A DNA stretch of 64,000 nucleotides from Planococcus versutus (GCF_001186155.3 NZ_CP016540.2:2210001-2274000), one strand, 5' to 3'. Positions 8,406 through 19,433 are shown, counted from the stretch's first letter. Notes: generated from the sequence alone by a model not told the origin. Made by a program: numbers and translations.

Positions 8406-9815
8406 TTACTTCATAATGTGAATAGGTGTTCCTAAAGCTACTTCTGCAGCTTCCATTGTAATTTCAGCAAGTGTTGGATGAGCATGAATCGTCATTGCGA
8501 TATCTTCTACTGTCATTCCAGCTTCGATAGCAAGACCAAGCTCGGCGATCATGTCTGATGCGCCAGCTCCAACAATTTGTGCACCTAACAGCAACCCGTC
8601 AGATTTACGTGAAACCAACTTCACGAATCCTTCAGTTGCGTTTAATGAAAGAGCACGGCCGTTTGCAGCAAATGGGAATTTCGCAGCCGCAGCTTCGAAT
8701 CCTTCTTCTTTGGCTTGTTCTTCAGACAAACCGACGCTCGCAAGTTCTGGATCTGTAAAGCAGACCGCTGGAATAGCCATATAATCAACTTCAGACTTTT
8801 CTCCTGCAATTGCTTCTGCAGCTACTTTACCTTCGTATGAAGCTTTGTGTGCTAACTGAAGGCCCGCTACTACATCACCGATTGCATAAATGTTAGAAAT
8901 GTTTGTGCGGCATTGCTTGTCAACTTCAATCAAGCCACGGTCAGACATGTTCAAGTTCAATTCTTCAAGACCCATTTCGTCTGTATTTGGACGACGGCCA
9001 ACAGTTACAAGAACATAATCTGCTTCAAGCGTTTTTTCTTCTCCGCCTGCTTCGTATGATACCGTAACGCCAGAATCAGTTTCTTTTACACCTTTAGCAG
9101 ATGCTTTAGTGATAACTTCAACGCCTTTTTTCTTCAATCCTTTTTTAACGATTGCTGTCATTTGTTTTTCAAACCCAGCAAGAATATCCGGTGTGCCTTC
9201 AAGAATCGTTACTTCAGAACCCATGTTTGCAAATGCAGTACCAAGCTCTGTACCGATATACCCGCCGCCAATAACAACAAGTTTTTTCGGAAGCTCAGTG
9301 AGTGCCAAAGCGCCAGTTGAATTAATTACACGTTTTGTAAATTTGAAAGTCGGGATTTCAACTGGACGAGATCCAGTTGCGATAATAGCATTTTTAAACT
9401 TATACGTTTGTGCTGAATTGTCATCCATGATGCGGACAGTGTTTTCGTCAACAAAATAAGCTTCACCGCGCAAAATTTCAACTTTATTGCCTTTCAAAAG
9501 AGACTCAACGCCGCCAGTCAATTTCTTAACAACGCCATCTTTGAACGCTTGCGCTTTTTCAAAGTTAAGTGAAACTTCTTTAGCTACAATTCCCATGTCT
9601 TCTGAATGCTGCGCTTCCTCAAAACGGTGCCCAACAGAAATCATTGCTTTAGAAGGAATGCAACCAACGTTTAAACAAACGCCGCCAATATATTCTTTCT
9701 CTACAATTGTTACTTTTTGGCCAGTTTGTGCTGCACGGATTGCTGCAACATAACCGCCAGGGCCTGAGCCAATTACGAGTGTGTCTGTTTCAATTGGAAA
9801 ATCTCCTACTACCAT
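8406..9815 (-). CDS. pdhD: Dihydrolipoamide dehydrogenase (PDH E3)
   Basis: A 469-residue FAD disulfide oxidoreductase that reoxidises the lipoyl arms of the pyruvate dehydrogenase complex. It has the FAD-binding [14 protein letters not shown] (residues 16-29), the redox disulfide [11 protein letters not shown] (Cys47, Cys52), the NAD-binding [10 protein letters not shown], and the dimer-interface active-site motif HAHPTLAE near the end. The start ATG 9815 follows GGAGGCGTAAAACTT, which overlaps the pdhC stop, indicating tight coupling. It is the last gene of pdhABCD and is followed by a terminator. Confidence 0.97.
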   Translation of the reverse strand: MVVGDFPIETDTLVIGSGPGGYVAAIRAAQTGQKVTIVEKEYIGGVCLNVGCIPSKAMISVGHRFEEAQHSEDMGIVAKEVSLNFEKAQAFKDGVVKKLTGGVESLLKGNKVEILRGEAYFVDENTVRIMDDNSAQTYKFKNAIIATGSRPVEIPTFKFTKRVINSTGALALTELPKKLVVIGGGYIGTELGTAFANMGSEVTILEGTPDILAGFEKQMTAIVKKGLKKKGVEVITKASAKGVKETDSGVTVSYEAGGEEKTLEADYVLVTVGRRPNTDEMGLEELNLNMSDRGLIEVDKQCRTNISNIYAIGDVVAGLQLAHKASYEGKVAAEAIAGEKSEVDYMAIPAVCFTDPELASVGLSEEQAKEEGFEAAAAKFPFAANGRALSLNATEGFVKLVSRKSDGLLLGAQIVGAGASDMIAELGLAIEAGMTVEDIAMTIHAHPTLAEITMEAAEVALGTPIHIMK

Positions 9816-9820
9816 AAGTT

Positions 9821-11188
9821 TTACGCCTCCATTAATAGTAATTCAGGTTGACTTAATAAACGTTTAATATGATTTAATGCATGCTGTGCTGTCGCACCAT
9901 CGATCATTCTGTGATCAAAGCTTAGTGATAATGCTAACACAGGTGCAGCTACAATTTCACCATTTTTAATTACAGGTTTTTCTGCAATACGGCCAATTCC
10001 AAGAATCGCCACCTCTGGGTGGTTAATCACTGGAGTAAACCATTGTCCGCCTGCTGAACCAATATTCGTAATCGAGCAGGATGCACCTTTCATTTCAGCA
10101 GCTGATAATTTACCATCGCGCGCTTTTGTCGCCAAACCATTAATTTCATCGGAAATTGCAAAAATAGATTTGCGGTCAGCGTTTTTAATAACCGGAACCA
10201 TTAACCCTTTTTCAGTATCTGCAGCGATTCCGATATTGAAATAATGCTTTTGAATCACTTCGCTTGTTTCATCATCAAAAGATGTATTCAAAGCTGGGAA
10301 TTCACGTAACGTACTAACTAACGCTTTTACTACGTATGGTAAATAAGTCAGTTTGATCTCTTTTTCTGCTGCAATGTCTTTGAACTTTTTGCGGTGTGCC
10401 ACAAGTTCAGTCACATCGACTTCGTCCATTAACGTTACGTGAGGAGCTGTATGTTTTGAGTGAACCATCGCTTTTGCAATTGCTTTACGAATTCCAGACA
10501 TTTTCTCCCGAGTTTCAGGGAATTCACCTTCAGGAGCAACTACGGCTTTAGGTGCCGAAGCTTTTTCAGTACTTTCGTCTGTTCCTTCTTGTGGCGCTTC
10601 AGAAGTTGACGCTTGTTGGTCACCATTCATAAAGGCTTCTATGTCTTCTTTTAACACACGCCCATTATTGCCTGAACCTGTTACTTGTTTAATATCAACA
10701 TCATTGTCACGCGCAAATTTGCGAACAGATGGCATTGAAATCACACGAGCAGTTGGATCTGACTCTTCTTTTAGAGCAGCTTGCGATTGTGATCCGGCAC
10801 CTGTTTGTTTTTTCGGTTCTTCTCTGACAGGTGCTTTATCAACATCCCCACCAGATTCAGCAGTACCAGCTTGCACTTGTTCTTCGGTTTCTTCTTTCAC
10901 TTCAGGAGTCGCGTCTTCTTTAGAATCCTCGTCTTCGTCTTCTTCGGCATCAGGTGCATCAATCCGGACTAATACATCGCCAACTACGGCTACTGTGCCT
11001 TCTTCAACCAATACTTCTTCTACTGTTCCAGATACTGGTGATGGAATTTCAACGACAGCTTTATCATTTTGCACTTCAACAAGCACATCGTCTTCTTCGA
11101 TTTTATCTCCCGCTTTGACAAACCATTTTACAATTTCACCTTCATGGATACCTTCTCCGATATCCGGCAAACGAAATTTATAAGCCAT
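9821..11188 (-). CDS. pdhC: Dihydrolipoamide acetyltransferase (PDH E2)
   Basis: A 455-residue E2 core protein. It has one N-terminal lipoyl domain (residues about 1-76) with the lipoylated lysine in QNDKAVVE, a long Glu/Thr/Ala-rich flexible linker, and a peripheral-subunit-binding domain ([19 protein letters not shown]). After a second linker comes the catalytic acetyltransferase domain ending with [10 protein letters not shown], the HxxxDG active site. ATG 11188 was chosen, six bases after AAAGGGTG; an in-frame GTG three codons upstream overlaps that site. The [20 protein letters not shown] start is typical. It is the third gene of the operon. Confidence 0.97.
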   Translation of the reverse strand: MAYKFRLPDIGEGIHEGEIVKWFVKAGDKIEEDDVLVEVQNDKAVVEIPSPVSGTVEEVLVEEGTVAVVGDVLVRIDAPDAEEDEDEDSKEDATPEVKEETEEQVQAGTAESGGDVDKAPVREEPKKQTGAGSQSQAALKEESDPTARVISMPSVRKFARDNDVDIKQVTGSGNNGRVLKEDIEAFMNGDQQASTSEAPQEGTDESTEKASAPKAVVAPEGEFPETREKMSGIRKAIAKAMVHSKHTAPHVTLMDEVDVTELVAHRKKFKDIAAEKEIKLTYLPYVVKALVSTLREFPALNTSFDDETSEVIQKHYFNIGIAADTEKGLMVPVIKNADRKSIFAISDEINGLATKARDGKLSAAEMKGASCSITNIGSAGGQWFTPVINHPEVAILGIGRIAEKPVIKNGEIVAAPVLALSLSFDHRMIDGATAQHALNHIKRLLSQPELLLMEA

Positions 11189-11216
11189 CAATTTCACCCT
11201 TTCTTCTCTTTCTATT

Positions 11217-12194
11217 TTAAAAAGTAAGAACTTTTTTCGCTGTTTCTATAATATCTTTTGCATTCGGAAGCCAAACTTCTTCTGCTTGTGAGAACGCGAA
11301 TACTGTATCCGGAGCTGTCACACGAAGAACAGGTGCATCCAAACTTAAAATGGCACGTTCTGTGATTTCAGCTACGACATTAGCTGCGATACCTGCTTGT
11401 TTTTGTGCTTCTTGAACGACCATAGCACGACCCGTTTTTTCTACGGAGGCGATAATTGTGTCAATATCAAGTGGCTGAATCGTACGCAAGTCTACAACTT
11501 CTACTGAATAGTTTTCTTTTTCAAGTTCTTCAGCAGCTTTTATACTTTCTTGCACCATTGCACCATATGTGATAATTGACAAATCTTTGCCTTCACGCTT
11601 TACTTCAGCTTTGCCTAATGGAATCGTGTATTCTTCTTCTGGAACTTCTTGACGAAACGAGCGATAAAGTTTCATATGCTCAAGGAAAATAACAGGATCA
11701 TTATCGCGAATCGCTGAAATAAGCAAACCTTTTGCATCATATGGTGTAGATGGGATCACTACTTTCAAACCTGGTGAAGCTGCCATCAGTCCTTCGAGCG
11801 AGTCAGCGTGCATTTCAGGAGTATGAACTCCTCCACCAAATGGAGAGCGAATCGTTACAGGTGCATTTTGGCTACCACCGCTACGATAGCGCATGCGCGC
11901 CATCTGTCCGCTGATTGAATCCATTACTTCAAAAACAAAACCAAAAAATTGAATTTCCGGAACTGGACGATATCCTTGTAAAGACAAACCAATCGCAAGA
12001 CCGCCAATACCTGATTCTGCTAAAGGTGTATCAAATACTCGATCTTCGCCAAATTCTTTTTGCAGGCCTTCTGTTGCACGGAAAACTCCACCATTATTTC
12101 CGACATCTTCCCCGAAAACAAGAACATTTTCATCATTTTTCAACTCTGTTTTTAGGGCGTCCGTAATCGCTTGGATCATTGTTAATTGTGCCAT
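11217..12194 (-). CDS. pdhB: Pyruvate dehydrogenase E1 beta subunit
   Basis: A 325-residue transketolase-fold subunit pairing with PdhA to decarboxylate pyruvate using thiamine diphosphate. Family hallmarks include [15 protein letters not shown] near residue 27, [16 protein letters not shown] and [19 protein letters not shown]. The length equals that of other Bacillales PdhB proteins. The ATG lies only three bases after the pdhA stop; its Shine-Dalgarno AAAGGAG sits inside pdhA with a rather long 12-base spacer, suggesting translational coupling. Confidence 0.97.
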   Translation of the reverse strand: MAQLTMIQAITDALKTELKNDENVLVFGEDVGNNGGVFRATEGLQKEFGEDRVFDTPLAESGIGGLAIGLSLQGYRPVPEIQFFGFVFEVMDSISGQMARMRYRSGGSQNAPVTIRSPFGGGVHTPEMHADSLEGLMAASPGLKVVIPSTPYDAKGLLISAIRDNDPVIFLEHMKLYRSFRQEVPEEEYTIPLGKAEVKREGKDLSIITYGAMVQESIKAAEELEKENYSVEVVDLRTIQPLDIDTIIASVEKTGRAMVVQEAQKQAGIAANVVAEITERAILSLDAPVLRVTAPDTVFAFSQAEEVWLPNAKDIIETAKKVLTF

Positions 12195-12197
12195 GGC

Positions 12198-13355
<1,158 letters not shown>

Positions 13356-13382
13356 TTATGATACAATTTCGCATTCTTACTA

Positions 13383-13411
13383 AGTATACGTTACGATAAT
13401 AACGTGGTCAA
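13383..13411 (-). promoter_or_regulatory. SigA-type promoter of pdhABCD
   Basis: On the minus strand TTGACC and TATACT are separated by 17 bases, 73 bases before the pdhA start codon. It is close to the housekeeping consensus and correctly placed between the ykyA terminator and pdhA. Confidence 0.75.
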
Positions 13412-13539
13412 TCATAGAGAATTCGTCATTTTAGGATGATAGCACTTACTAGAAAATCCGGATTCATTAAACTGTACTAGTCTTTTTTTTACTCTGTACT
13501 ATAATACAAACAAAACATCATCACCCTTTTATAGCACAG

Positions 13540-13566
13540 AAAAAGCAGCCAGTTCAGGCTGCTTAT
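13540..13566 (-). terminator. Terminator of ykyA
   Basis: The stem AAGCAGCC/GGCTGCTT with a six-base loop overlaps the ykyA stop codon and is followed on the minus strand by T residues. It insulates ykyA from the pdh operon. Confidence 0.8.
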
Positions 13567-14204
13567 TCTTTTTCATTAAGTTTATCCAATGTCTCATCTT
13601 TTAATGTATTAACTTGTTCTGTCAATTCATTAAACGTTGTAACAGCTTGTTGTACTTGTTCGTTTTGTTCGTTCACTTTTGCAGCTTTTTCTTGCAACGC
13701 TTGCAATTTGGTTTTTTCGTCTTTAAGCATCTCGTATAATTCTTTTTGGTAACCTATCAATTGTTCGTATGCTTTTGCAAACTCACCATGAGCTGCAAAA
13801 CGTTCTTGCATTTTTACTTTTAACGCTTTTACATCCGCTTTCACCGATGCTTCTTCCGCATCTTCGATTAGTTGATCGATGTCTGCTGATTTTTCTTCGG
13901 CAGACTCTATCGACTCTTTTTCAGTGTTCAAAAATTCTAGTCGCTCATCAGCCGAGTCAAGTGCTTGTTGCGCTTGTTTGGCAACCTTGTCTTGCTCTTC
14001 TTGAGTCAACGCCATAATTTCTTCAAACAGTTTTTGTTCTGCTTTTTCACGTTCTTCTAAATCAGCTTGAACTTCACGGTATTCTTCTTCTTCCTCAAAC
14101 GTATCATTGAGAGCGGCATCCAAATCCCCGCTAATTCCAGAACTTGAGCATGCTGACAACATAAGAAGCGCTGAAAAGCTACCTGCTATTACTATTTTTC
14201 TCAT
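13563..14204 (-). CDS. ykyA: YkyA-family coiled-coil lipoprotein
   Basis: A 213-residue exported lipoprotein with signal peptide MRKIVIAGSFSALLMLSAC (Cys19 lipobox LSAC). The mature part is almost entirely charged coiled coil (Glu, Lys, Gln-rich), consistent with the YkyA family, annotated as putative cell-wall-binding lipoproteins. ATG 14204 has AAGGAG eight bases upstream; the in-frame GTG three codons earlier overlaps that site. It lies between pdhA and divergent def, exactly as in Bacillus subtilis. The function is unproven. Confidence 0.85.
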   Translation of the reverse strand: MRKIVIAGSFSALLMLSACSSSGISGDLDAALNDTFEEEEEYREVQADLEEREKAEQKLFEEIMALTQEEQDKVAKQAQQALDSADERLEFLNTEKESIESAEEKSADIDQLIEDAEEASVKADVKALKVKMQERFAAHGEFAKAYEQLIGYQKELYEMLKDEKTKLQALQEKAAKVNEQNEQVQQAVTTFNELTEQVNTLKDETLDKLNEKE

Positions 14205-14284
14205 AAAATCCACTCCTTATTTACCATGAATTAACTATAGTATGCAAACGTAAAAAAGACAACACTATTTGTCAGCTTTTTCTT

Positions 14285-14313
14285 TTTTCAAAATAACGAA
14301 ATTGCGTTATACT
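14285..14313 (+). promoter_or_regulatory. Possible def promoter
   Basis: TTTTCA and TATACT are spaced by 17 bases, ending about 36 bases before the def TTG start. The -10 is good and the -35 is weak. Confidence 0.45.
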
Positions 14314-14349
14314 AAAAAGAGAGAAAGTTACTTGAAAGGATGAAACTAC

Positions 14350-14916
14350 TTGATACGAATGAAAGACATTATCCGTGAAGGTCATCCTACACTCAGACAA
14401 CGCTCCGAAGAAGTGTCTTTTCCACTTTCAGAAGAAGATCGTCTACTAAGTGAAGACCTGATGGAATATGTAATCAACAGCCAAGATGATGAATTGGCTG
14501 AAAAATACGATATACGCCCTGGCGTAGGAATTGCAGCTCCACAAGTTAACAAAGCAAAAAGAATTTTCGCTTTACACTTTGACGAAAGTACGCGAGAAGA
14601 TTTAAGCATAATCGCAATTAATCCGAAAATTATTAGTCACTCTGTGGAAAAAGCATATTTGTCAGCAGGAGAAGGTTGCTTATCCGTTGACCGTGCTGTA
14701 CCAGGCTATGTACCAAGATACGCTCGAATTACCATTAAAGCTTTTAACACACAAGGTGAAGAAATTAAAATGCGATTAAAAGGTCTTCCGGCTATTGCGT
14801 TTCAACATGAGCTTGATCATTTGAATGGCGTCATGTTTTTTGACCATATTGATCCTAACAACCCATTTGCAGAAATCGAAAATGCATTTGCAATAGAAAG
14901 AGACTCGGCTGAATAA
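14350..14916 (+). CDS. def: Peptide deformylase
   Basis: A 188-residue metalloenzyme that removes the N-formyl group from nascent proteins. All three catalytic motifs are present: GVGIAAPQ (GxGxAAPQ), GEGCLS (EGCLS) and QHELDH (HExxH). It corresponds to the long Bacillus subtilis YkrB/DefB type. The start is TTG 14350, preceded by GAAAGGATG, giving MIRMKDIIREGHPTLR, which lines up with the family N-terminus. It is divergent from ykyA. Its stop codon lies within the terminator. Confidence 0.95.
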   Translation: MIRMKDIIREGHPTLRQRSEEVSFPLSEEDRLLSEDLMEYVINSQDDELAEKYDIRPGVGIAAPQVNKAKRIFALHFDESTREDLSIIAINPKIISHSVEKAYLSAGEGCLSVDRAVPGYVPRYARITIKAFNTQGEEIKMRLKGLPAIAFQHELDHLNGVMFFDHIDPNNPFAEIENAFAIERDSAE

Positions 14917-14930
14917 GTCGAGTCTCTTTT
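14897..14930 (+). terminator. Terminator of def
   Basis: The 11-bp stem AAAGAGACTCG/CGAGTCTCTTT surrounds the def stop codon and is followed by TT. Confidence 0.75.
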
Positions 14931-14974
14931 GGAGTATTTTTATAGTTGAATATACAACATGAAGGCTGTTTTGA

Positions 14975-15745
14975 TCAAATAAGATTTAAGTGTTTGAACG
15001 CTTTTGCTAAACCATCATTATCTACATGATCGGTTACATAAGAAGCGCGTTTTTTTGTTTCCTCGTGGCCATTTTCCATAGCTACACTAAATCTTGCCAC
15101 ATCCATCATTTGAAGATCGTTTAACCCGTCACCAAATGCAATCGTGTCTTCAATCGAATGTCCAGTTGCTTTTATTAAATTTTTGATACCACTAGCTTTT
15201 GTGCCACCTTTTGGTGTGACGTCGCATGAAACACGATGCCATCGAACAAAATCGACTTCTTTAAATGTATCATGGTATTGTTGTTCTTCGTCTTTTCCAC
15301 AGAAAACCAACGCCTGATAAACTTCATTGTTTAGATGGAAATCTTTTTCTACTTCTGGATGTGGAATTTTTAAAGACTTAATACTTTCATCAATATCTGG
15401 ATGATAATCAATAGAAGAAATCATCTTTTCTTCATTCATAAAAACAAAGGGATGGTCACGTTGTTCCGCAAATTCAAAGATCTTTTTTAACATGTTCACA
15501 TCGAGTGCTTGTTTATGAACAGTTTTTCCATTATGTGAAATGTATTGACCGTTAAATGTAATATATGTGTTGATTTCTAGTTCCTTCAAAATTTCTTTGA
15601 TCATAAAAGGTCCTCTTCCGGTAGCAATAGCTAAGTCGTGACCGTTTAATCTTGCTTGTTGCAAAGCTTCTTTTGCAGAAGCAGGCAGTTTTTTTTGTGA
15701 ATCTAACAGCGTTCCATCAATATCGAGCAATAATAATTTTGGCAT
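14975..15745 (-). CDS. ykrA: Cof-type HAD phosphatase YkrA
   Basis: A 256-residue HAD-superfamily phosphatase with a C2-type cap. Motif I is LLDIDGTLLDS (residues 5-15), motif II includes AIATGRG, and motif III/IV is KGGTKASGIKNL with AFGDGLNDLQMM. It should hydrolyse small phosphorylated metabolites such as sugar phosphates or flavin nucleotides. ATG 15745 was preferred to a start 12 codons upstream because MPKLLLLDIDGT is the family N-terminus and GGGGA precedes it. It stands next to def as in Bacillus subtilis ykrB-ykrA. Confidence 0.88.
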   Translation of the reverse strand: MPKLLLLDIDGTLLDSQKKLPASAKEALQQARLNGHDLAIATGRGPFMIKEILKELEINTYITFNGQYISHNGKTVHKQALDVNMLKKIFEFAEQRDHPFVFMNEEKMISSIDYHPDIDESIKSLKIPHPEVEKDFHLNNEVYQALVFCGKDEEQQYHDTFKEVDFVRWHRVSCDVTPKGGTKASGIKNLIKATGHSIEDTIAFGDGLNDLQMMDVARFSVAMENGHEETKKRASYVTDHVDNDGLAKAFKHLNLI

Positions 15746-15848
15746 TTTGGAGTCCCCATTCTTATGAAATTTTAAAGACAATCGGTAAATCTAGCTGCTT
15801 TACAATTATCAGAAAACGCAGTATAATCGCGTTAAGGAGTGGTTGGCC

Positions 15849-15920
15849 ATGCTGAAACGTTTGAAAAGAAAACTTCTCAGACAGCTCAATGGCATCATGA
15901 ATAAAAAGAAAATAGCTTAA
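15849..15920 (+). CDS. Candidate 23-residue basic peptide
   Basis: The ATG is preceded by TTAAGGAGTGGTTGGCC (good Shine-Dalgarno). It encodes MLKRLKRKLLRQLNGIMNKK and three further residues, a strongly basic amphipathic helix, and is followed eight bases after the stop by an intrinsic terminator. It is transcribed away from ykrA and toward rpoY. The ribosome site plus own terminator argue that it is real, but I do not recognise a family. It could also be a leader element of the rpoY-rnjA transcript. Confidence 0.45.
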   Translation: MLKRLKRKLLRQLNGIMNKKKIA

Positions 15921-15927
15921 ACGATTT

Positions 15928-15955
15928 AGCCCTTCTTTATAAATAAGGAGGGCTA
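15928..15955 (+). terminator. Terminator between the 23-residue ORF and rpoY
   Basis: The 8-bp stem AGCCCTTC/GGAGGGCT with an 11-base loop is followed by a T-rich run (TATTCTTTATTTTA). It would end the small transcript or attenuate readthrough into rpoY-rnjA. Confidence 0.65.
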
Positions 15956-16031
15956 TTCTTTATTTTAGTACACTGTCATGATAATATAAAGGAAGTGCAT
16001 TTATTTGAGCGTGGAAAAAGGAGAGCAAACA

Positions 16032-16244
16032 ATGATTTTTAAAGTATATTACCAAGAAAACCGATTTGAAGTACCCGTTAGAGAGAATACAAAAAGCCTT
16101 TATGTGGAAGCTGCGTCCGAGCGCGAAGTCCGACACCACTTGAAAAATCGTGATTACAACGTAGAACTTGTTCAATTACTTGAAGGCAGTCATCTAGACT
16201 ATGAACAAGCGAGTCAAAACTACGAAGTTGAGAGCATTGAGTGA
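16032..16244 (+). CDS. rpoY: RNA polymerase epsilon subunit RpoY
   Basis: A 70-residue protein ([20 protein letters not shown] start) matching the Firmicutes epsilon subunit (YkzG, formerly DUF1447) that binds core RNA polymerase. ATG 16032 follows AAAGGAGAGCAAACA; nine further upstream residues in the frame are unlikely. It is translationally coupled to rnjA, whose ATG lies two bases after its stop, the conserved ykzG-rnjA arrangement. Confidence 0.93.
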   Translation: MIFKVYYQENRFEVPVRENTKSLYVEAASEREVRHHLKNRDYNVELVQLLEGSHLDYEQASQNYEVESIE

Positions 16245-16246
16245 CA

Positions 16247-17914
16247 ATGAAATTCGTTAAAAATGATCAAACTGCTGTTTTTGCACTCGGCGGACTGGGT
16301 GAAATCGGCAAAAATACGTACGGTGTTCAATTTCAAGATGAAATTATCTTGATTGACGCTGGCATTAAATTTCCGGAAGACGATTTGCTCGGAATCGATT
16401 ACGTTATTCCAGATTATACGTACTTAGTAAAAAACGTTGATAAAATTAAAGGCTTGTTTATCACACATGGCCATGAAGATCACATCGGCGGCATTCCATA
16501 TTTACTTAAAAAAATTAACATTCCCGTCTACGGTGGAAAGCTTGCGTTAGGGTTATTGCGCAAAAAACTAGAAGAACACGGTTTATTACGTCAGACAAAA
16601 ATGACTGAAATCGAAGAAGATGATGTTATTAAATTCCGTAAAACTGCTGTTAGTTTTTTCCGTACAACGCATAGTATTCCAGACGCATTTGGTGTGGTTG
16701 TTAAAACACCACCTGGTAATATTGTGCATACAGGCGATTTCAAATTTGACTTTACACCAGTTGGTGAGCCTGCCAATTTATTGAAAATGGCTCAAATCGG
16801 TAGTGAAGGTGTCTTATGTCTACTATCTGATAGCACCAATGCCGAAGTTCCAGACTTTACAATGTCTGAACGAAAAGTTGGCGAAACGATTAAAGACATT
16901 ATGAGAAAAGTTGATGGTCGCTTAATTTTTGCTACTTTCGCCTCAAATATCTATCGTTTGCAACAAGTAACTGACGAAGCCGTTGCACAAGGACGTAAAA
17001 TCGCTGTTTTCGGTCGCAGCATGGACAACGCAATGACAATTGGGCGTGAACTAGGCTATATTAATGCTCCTGAAGACGCGTTTGTTGATACGCAAACCTT
17101 GAATCGTCTGCCTGCAAACGAAGTATTAATTCTTTGTACAGGTTCACAAGGTGAACCGATGGCCGCTCTTTCAAGAATTGCTAGCGGTACACACCGCCAA
17201 ATTCAAATTCAGCCTAACGACACGGTCGTCTTCTCGTCTTCTCCGATTCCAGGTAATACGAGCAGCGTTAACCGTACAATTAATTTATTGTTCCGCGCTG
17301 GTGCAGATGTGATTCACGGATCTCTTAACAATATCCATACATCAGGTCATGGTTCAGAGCCTGAAAACAAATTGATGTTACGTTTGATCAAGCCTAAATA
17401 CTTCATGCCAATACACGGTGAATTCCGTATGTTAAAAACGCATGCTGGTTTGGCCGTAGAATGTGATGTTCCACTTGAAAACACATTTATCATGGAAAAT
17501 GGTGAAGTGCTTGCTTTAGGGCAAGATGAAGCATCTATCGCAGGCCGTATCCCTTCTGGTGATGTTTATATTGACGGTAGTGGAATCGGCGATATTGGTA
17601 ATATTGTATTACGCGATCGTCGTGTACTTTCTGAAGAAGGCTTAGTTATTGTTGTGGTCAGTGTTGACATGCAGAAAAACAAAATGGTTTCAGGTCCTGA
17701 TATCATTTCACGCGGATTTGTGTACATGCGTGAATCAGGTACAATGATTTACGAAGCACAACAAATGCTAAACCGCCATTTAAACAAAAAAATACACAGC
17801 AAAAATACAGATTGGGCAGAATTGAAAACCGATATTTCAGATGTTCTCGGACCGTACTTATACGAAAAAACTAAACGTCGTCCGATGATTTTGCCGGTAA
17901 TTATGGAAGTTTAA
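16247..17914 (+). CDS. rnjA: Ribonuclease J1
   Basis: A 555-residue metallo-beta-lactamase/beta-CASP nuclease with 5'-3' exoribonuclease and endonuclease activity in mRNA decay and 16S maturation. It begins [19 protein letters not shown] and contains the zinc motif [10 protein letters not shown] (about residues 72-81), GDFKFDFTP and the beta-CASP segment with SGHGSEPEN. The length is as in Bacillus subtilis RnjA. It starts two bases after the rpoY stop and is followed by a strong terminator. Confidence 0.97.
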   Translation: MKFVKNDQTAVFALGGLGEIGKNTYGVQFQDEIILIDAGIKFPEDDLLGIDYVIPDYTYLVKNVDKIKGLFITHGHEDHIGGIPYLLKKINIPVYGGKLALGLLRKKLEEHGLLRQTKMTEIEEDDVIKFRKTAVSFFRTTHSIPDAFGVVVKTPPGNIVHTGDFKFDFTPVGEPANLLKMAQIGSEGVLCLLSDSTNAEVPDFTMSERKVGETIKDIMRKVDGRLIFATFASNIYRLQQVTDEAVAQGRKIAVFGRSMDNAMTIGRELGYINAPEDAFVDTQTLNRLPANEVLILCTGSQGEPMAALSRIASGTHRQIQIQPNDTVVFSSSPIPGNTSSVNRTINLLFRAGADVIHGSLNNIHTSGHGSEPENKLMLRLIKPKYFMPIHGEFRMLKTHAGLAVECDVPLENTFIMENGEVLALGQDEASIAGRIPSGDVYIDGSGIGDIGNIVLRDRRVLSEEGLVIVVVSVDMQKNKMVSGPDIISRGFVYMRESGTMIYEAQQMLNRHLNKKIHSKNTDWAELKTDISDVLGPYLYEKTKRRPMILPVIMEV

Positions 17915-17918
17915 TATA

Positions 17919-17957
17919 AAAAGGTGTGTGGGATTAATATCCCACACACCTTTTTTC
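17919..17957 (+). terminator. Terminator of rpoY-rnjA
   Basis: A 15-bp stem (AAAGGTGTGTGGGAT with ATCCCACACACCTTT) and a four-base loop are followed by TTTTTTCATTTT. Confidence 0.92.
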
Positions 17958-17970
17958 ATTTTGGCACATT

Positions 17971-18008
17971 AAAAGACCTGTAGAGGTTTTATCCGTTACA
18001 GGTCTTTT
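17971..18008 (-). terminator. Terminator of ktrC
   Basis: The 12-bp stem AAAAGACCTGTA/TACAGGTCTTTT lies just beyond the ktrC stop on the minus strand. Confidence 0.75.
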
Positions 18009-18010
18009 AA

Positions 18011-18670
18011 TCAATTCATTACTTTTTTTTCAAAGCGATTGATATCCGCATCTGATCCAATAATGATCAAAATATCTTCTTGTTCTATTTCCATGTCTGC
18101 TTGCGGAGACACGATAATGTCGTCTCCTCTTTTAATGGCCACAATGTTGATTCCGTAACGTGCTCTTATATCCAGTCCAATCAATGTATATCCAGCCAAC
18201 TTGTTGTTCACTTTGATTTCCATAATCGAATGCTCATCCGATAACTCTAAATAATCGAGTACGTTATTCGAAAGAATATTGTGAGCAATTCGGATGCCCA
18301 TATCACGTTCTGGATGAACTACTTTGTCTGCCCCAATTTTGTGTAATACTTTAGCGTGGTAATCATTTTGGGCTTTGACCGTAATTTTTTTTACGCCGAT
18401 TTCTTTTAACATTAGCGTTGTTAAAATACTCGCTTGAATGTTTTCACCAATTGCTACAATAACATGTTCAAAGTTACGAATTCCCAATGACTTCAAGACT
18501 GACTCGTCTGTTGTATCTGCTACAACAGCTTGTGTGGCAATTGAAGAAAATTCATCCACTCGTTCAGAATCTTTATCAATGGCCATTACATCTGCATCTT
18601 GTTCAATTAATTCACGTACAATACTTCCGCCAAAACGGCCAAGTCCTATGACTACAAATTCTTTTTTCAT
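18011..18670 (-). CDS. ktrC: K+ uptake regulator KtrC (RCK)
   Basis: A 219-residue cytosolic gating protein of a Ktr potassium channel-like transporter. The N-terminal RCK_N Rossmann domain starts MKKEFVVIGLGRFGGSIVRE (NAD/ATP-binding GxGxxG), and the C-terminal TrkA_C domain carries the ligand-binding region that binds c-di-AMP in homologs. ATG 18670 has GGAGG six bases upstream. It is convergent with rnjA, as ykqB-ykqC in Bacillus subtilis. A matching membrane subunit (KtrD type) is encoded at 49.7-51.1 kb. Confidence 0.92.
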   Translation of the reverse strand: MKKEFVVIGLGRFGGSIVRELIEQDADVMAIDKDSERVDEFSSIATQAVVADTTDESVLKSLGIRNFEHVIVAIGENIQASILTTLMLKEIGVKKITVKAQNDYHAKVLHKIGADKVVHPERDMGIRIAHNILSNNVLDYLELSDEHSIMEIKVNNKLAGYTLIGLDIRARYGINIVAIKRGDDIIVSPQADMEIEQEDILIIIGSDADINRFEKKVMN

Positions 18671-18811
18671 ACTCATCCTCCAACTGTTCAAGTGGCTTTA
18701 TTTTACCATATATAAGACTTTTAAAAACGCCTACTTTCAAGAATTTGCATGTTGTTGTCTTTAGTTACTTCCTATACTTCAAACGCCTACTGTTAGTAAA
18801 CTATATCAAAT

Positions 18812-18835
18812 AAAAACCCCGCTTATCGGCGGGGA
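18812..18835 (-). terminator. Terminator of the Cys-rich small gene
   Basis: The stem CCCCGC/GCGGGG on a six-base loop contains the stop codon of the gene and is followed on the minus strand by GTTTTTATTTG. Confidence 0.8.
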
Positions 18836-19119
18836 TCTAATGGTCGTTTTGGTCGATTTTCACAGTATTCACAACTAATATCAGTACAAGGCTCCTCGCG
18901 CCATTCATTGCAACTTGCACAATAACTTGCATCAAATTCATCATCAAATGTCAAGGCATCTAAGCATGTGTGACAATACGTATGAACATCCATCCAATTG
19001 ATAAATCGTTTGTTGGCCACAAGATATAAACCTTGCTGATCTTGTTTATAATTCATAATCGAAGGCTTTTGAATAACGCGGTTTTTAGGGTCGAGAAAGA
19101 AATTCATTTTTTCGTTCAT
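18823..19119 (-). CDS. Small Cys-rich, zinc-ribbon-like protein
   Basis: A 98-residue protein of unrecognised family. Its C-terminal half has eight Cys in CHTC-like, CASC and CEYC pairs (YCHTCLDAL, YCASCNEW, PCTDISCEYC), a pattern suggesting one or two structural zinc sites. The N-terminus is MNEKMNFFLDPKNRVIQK. ATG 19119 has TAGGAG eight bases upstream; an in-frame GTG three codons earlier overlaps that site. It is monocistronic, with a tight terminator and a 424-base divergent intergenic region upstream that contains strong hairpins. The role is unknown; nucleic-acid binding is only a guess. Confidence 0.65.
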   Translation of the reverse strand: MNEKMNFFLDPKNRVIQKPSIMNYKQDQQGLYLVANKRFINWMDVHTYCHTCLDALTFDDEFDASYCASCNEWREEPCTDISCEYCENRPKRPLDPRR

Positions 19120-19421
19120 TTTTATCACTCCTAAAATTTGGGTCTAACGAGTATGTTTCGGTTTCTATGCATTTGTTATATAAGTTGGAATAACGAATTC
19201 TTTTAAGTGGCGAGCCGATGGGTCTTGAGAGACCGTATATATCTATCGTACCACCTAGAGCTACGATAGAGAATGACTTTAGCCAATTTGCATTTGTATC
19301 ACTACTTTTTTAGTGTAAACCTATCTTATCATTAATCTTTCAACGAGTTATAACTTTACACTTTCTCTATGATAGTAAAAACTACCGGTAAATAGCAATA
19401 GATAAAACTTCATAACGCAAA

Positions 19422-19433
19422 TATATTTTAACT
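19422..19433 (+). repeat. Direct repeat copy 1, possible operator
   Basis: TATATTTTAACT, identical to the copy at 19488-19499. It abuts the -35 of the pot promoter. Confidence 0.5.

Noticed and set aside
10641..11183. 180-residue open frame antisense to pdhC
   Set aside because: It is Ser/Thr-rich mirror coding of the lipoyl and linker region of a certain gene; there is no ribosome site or family resemblance.
19247..19273. T-box leader, because of GGTGGTAC on the minus strand
   Set aside because: The match is only part of the T-box sequence, lies within a simple hairpin loop, lacks the specifier stem and terminator pair, and the downstream gene is not a typical T-box target.
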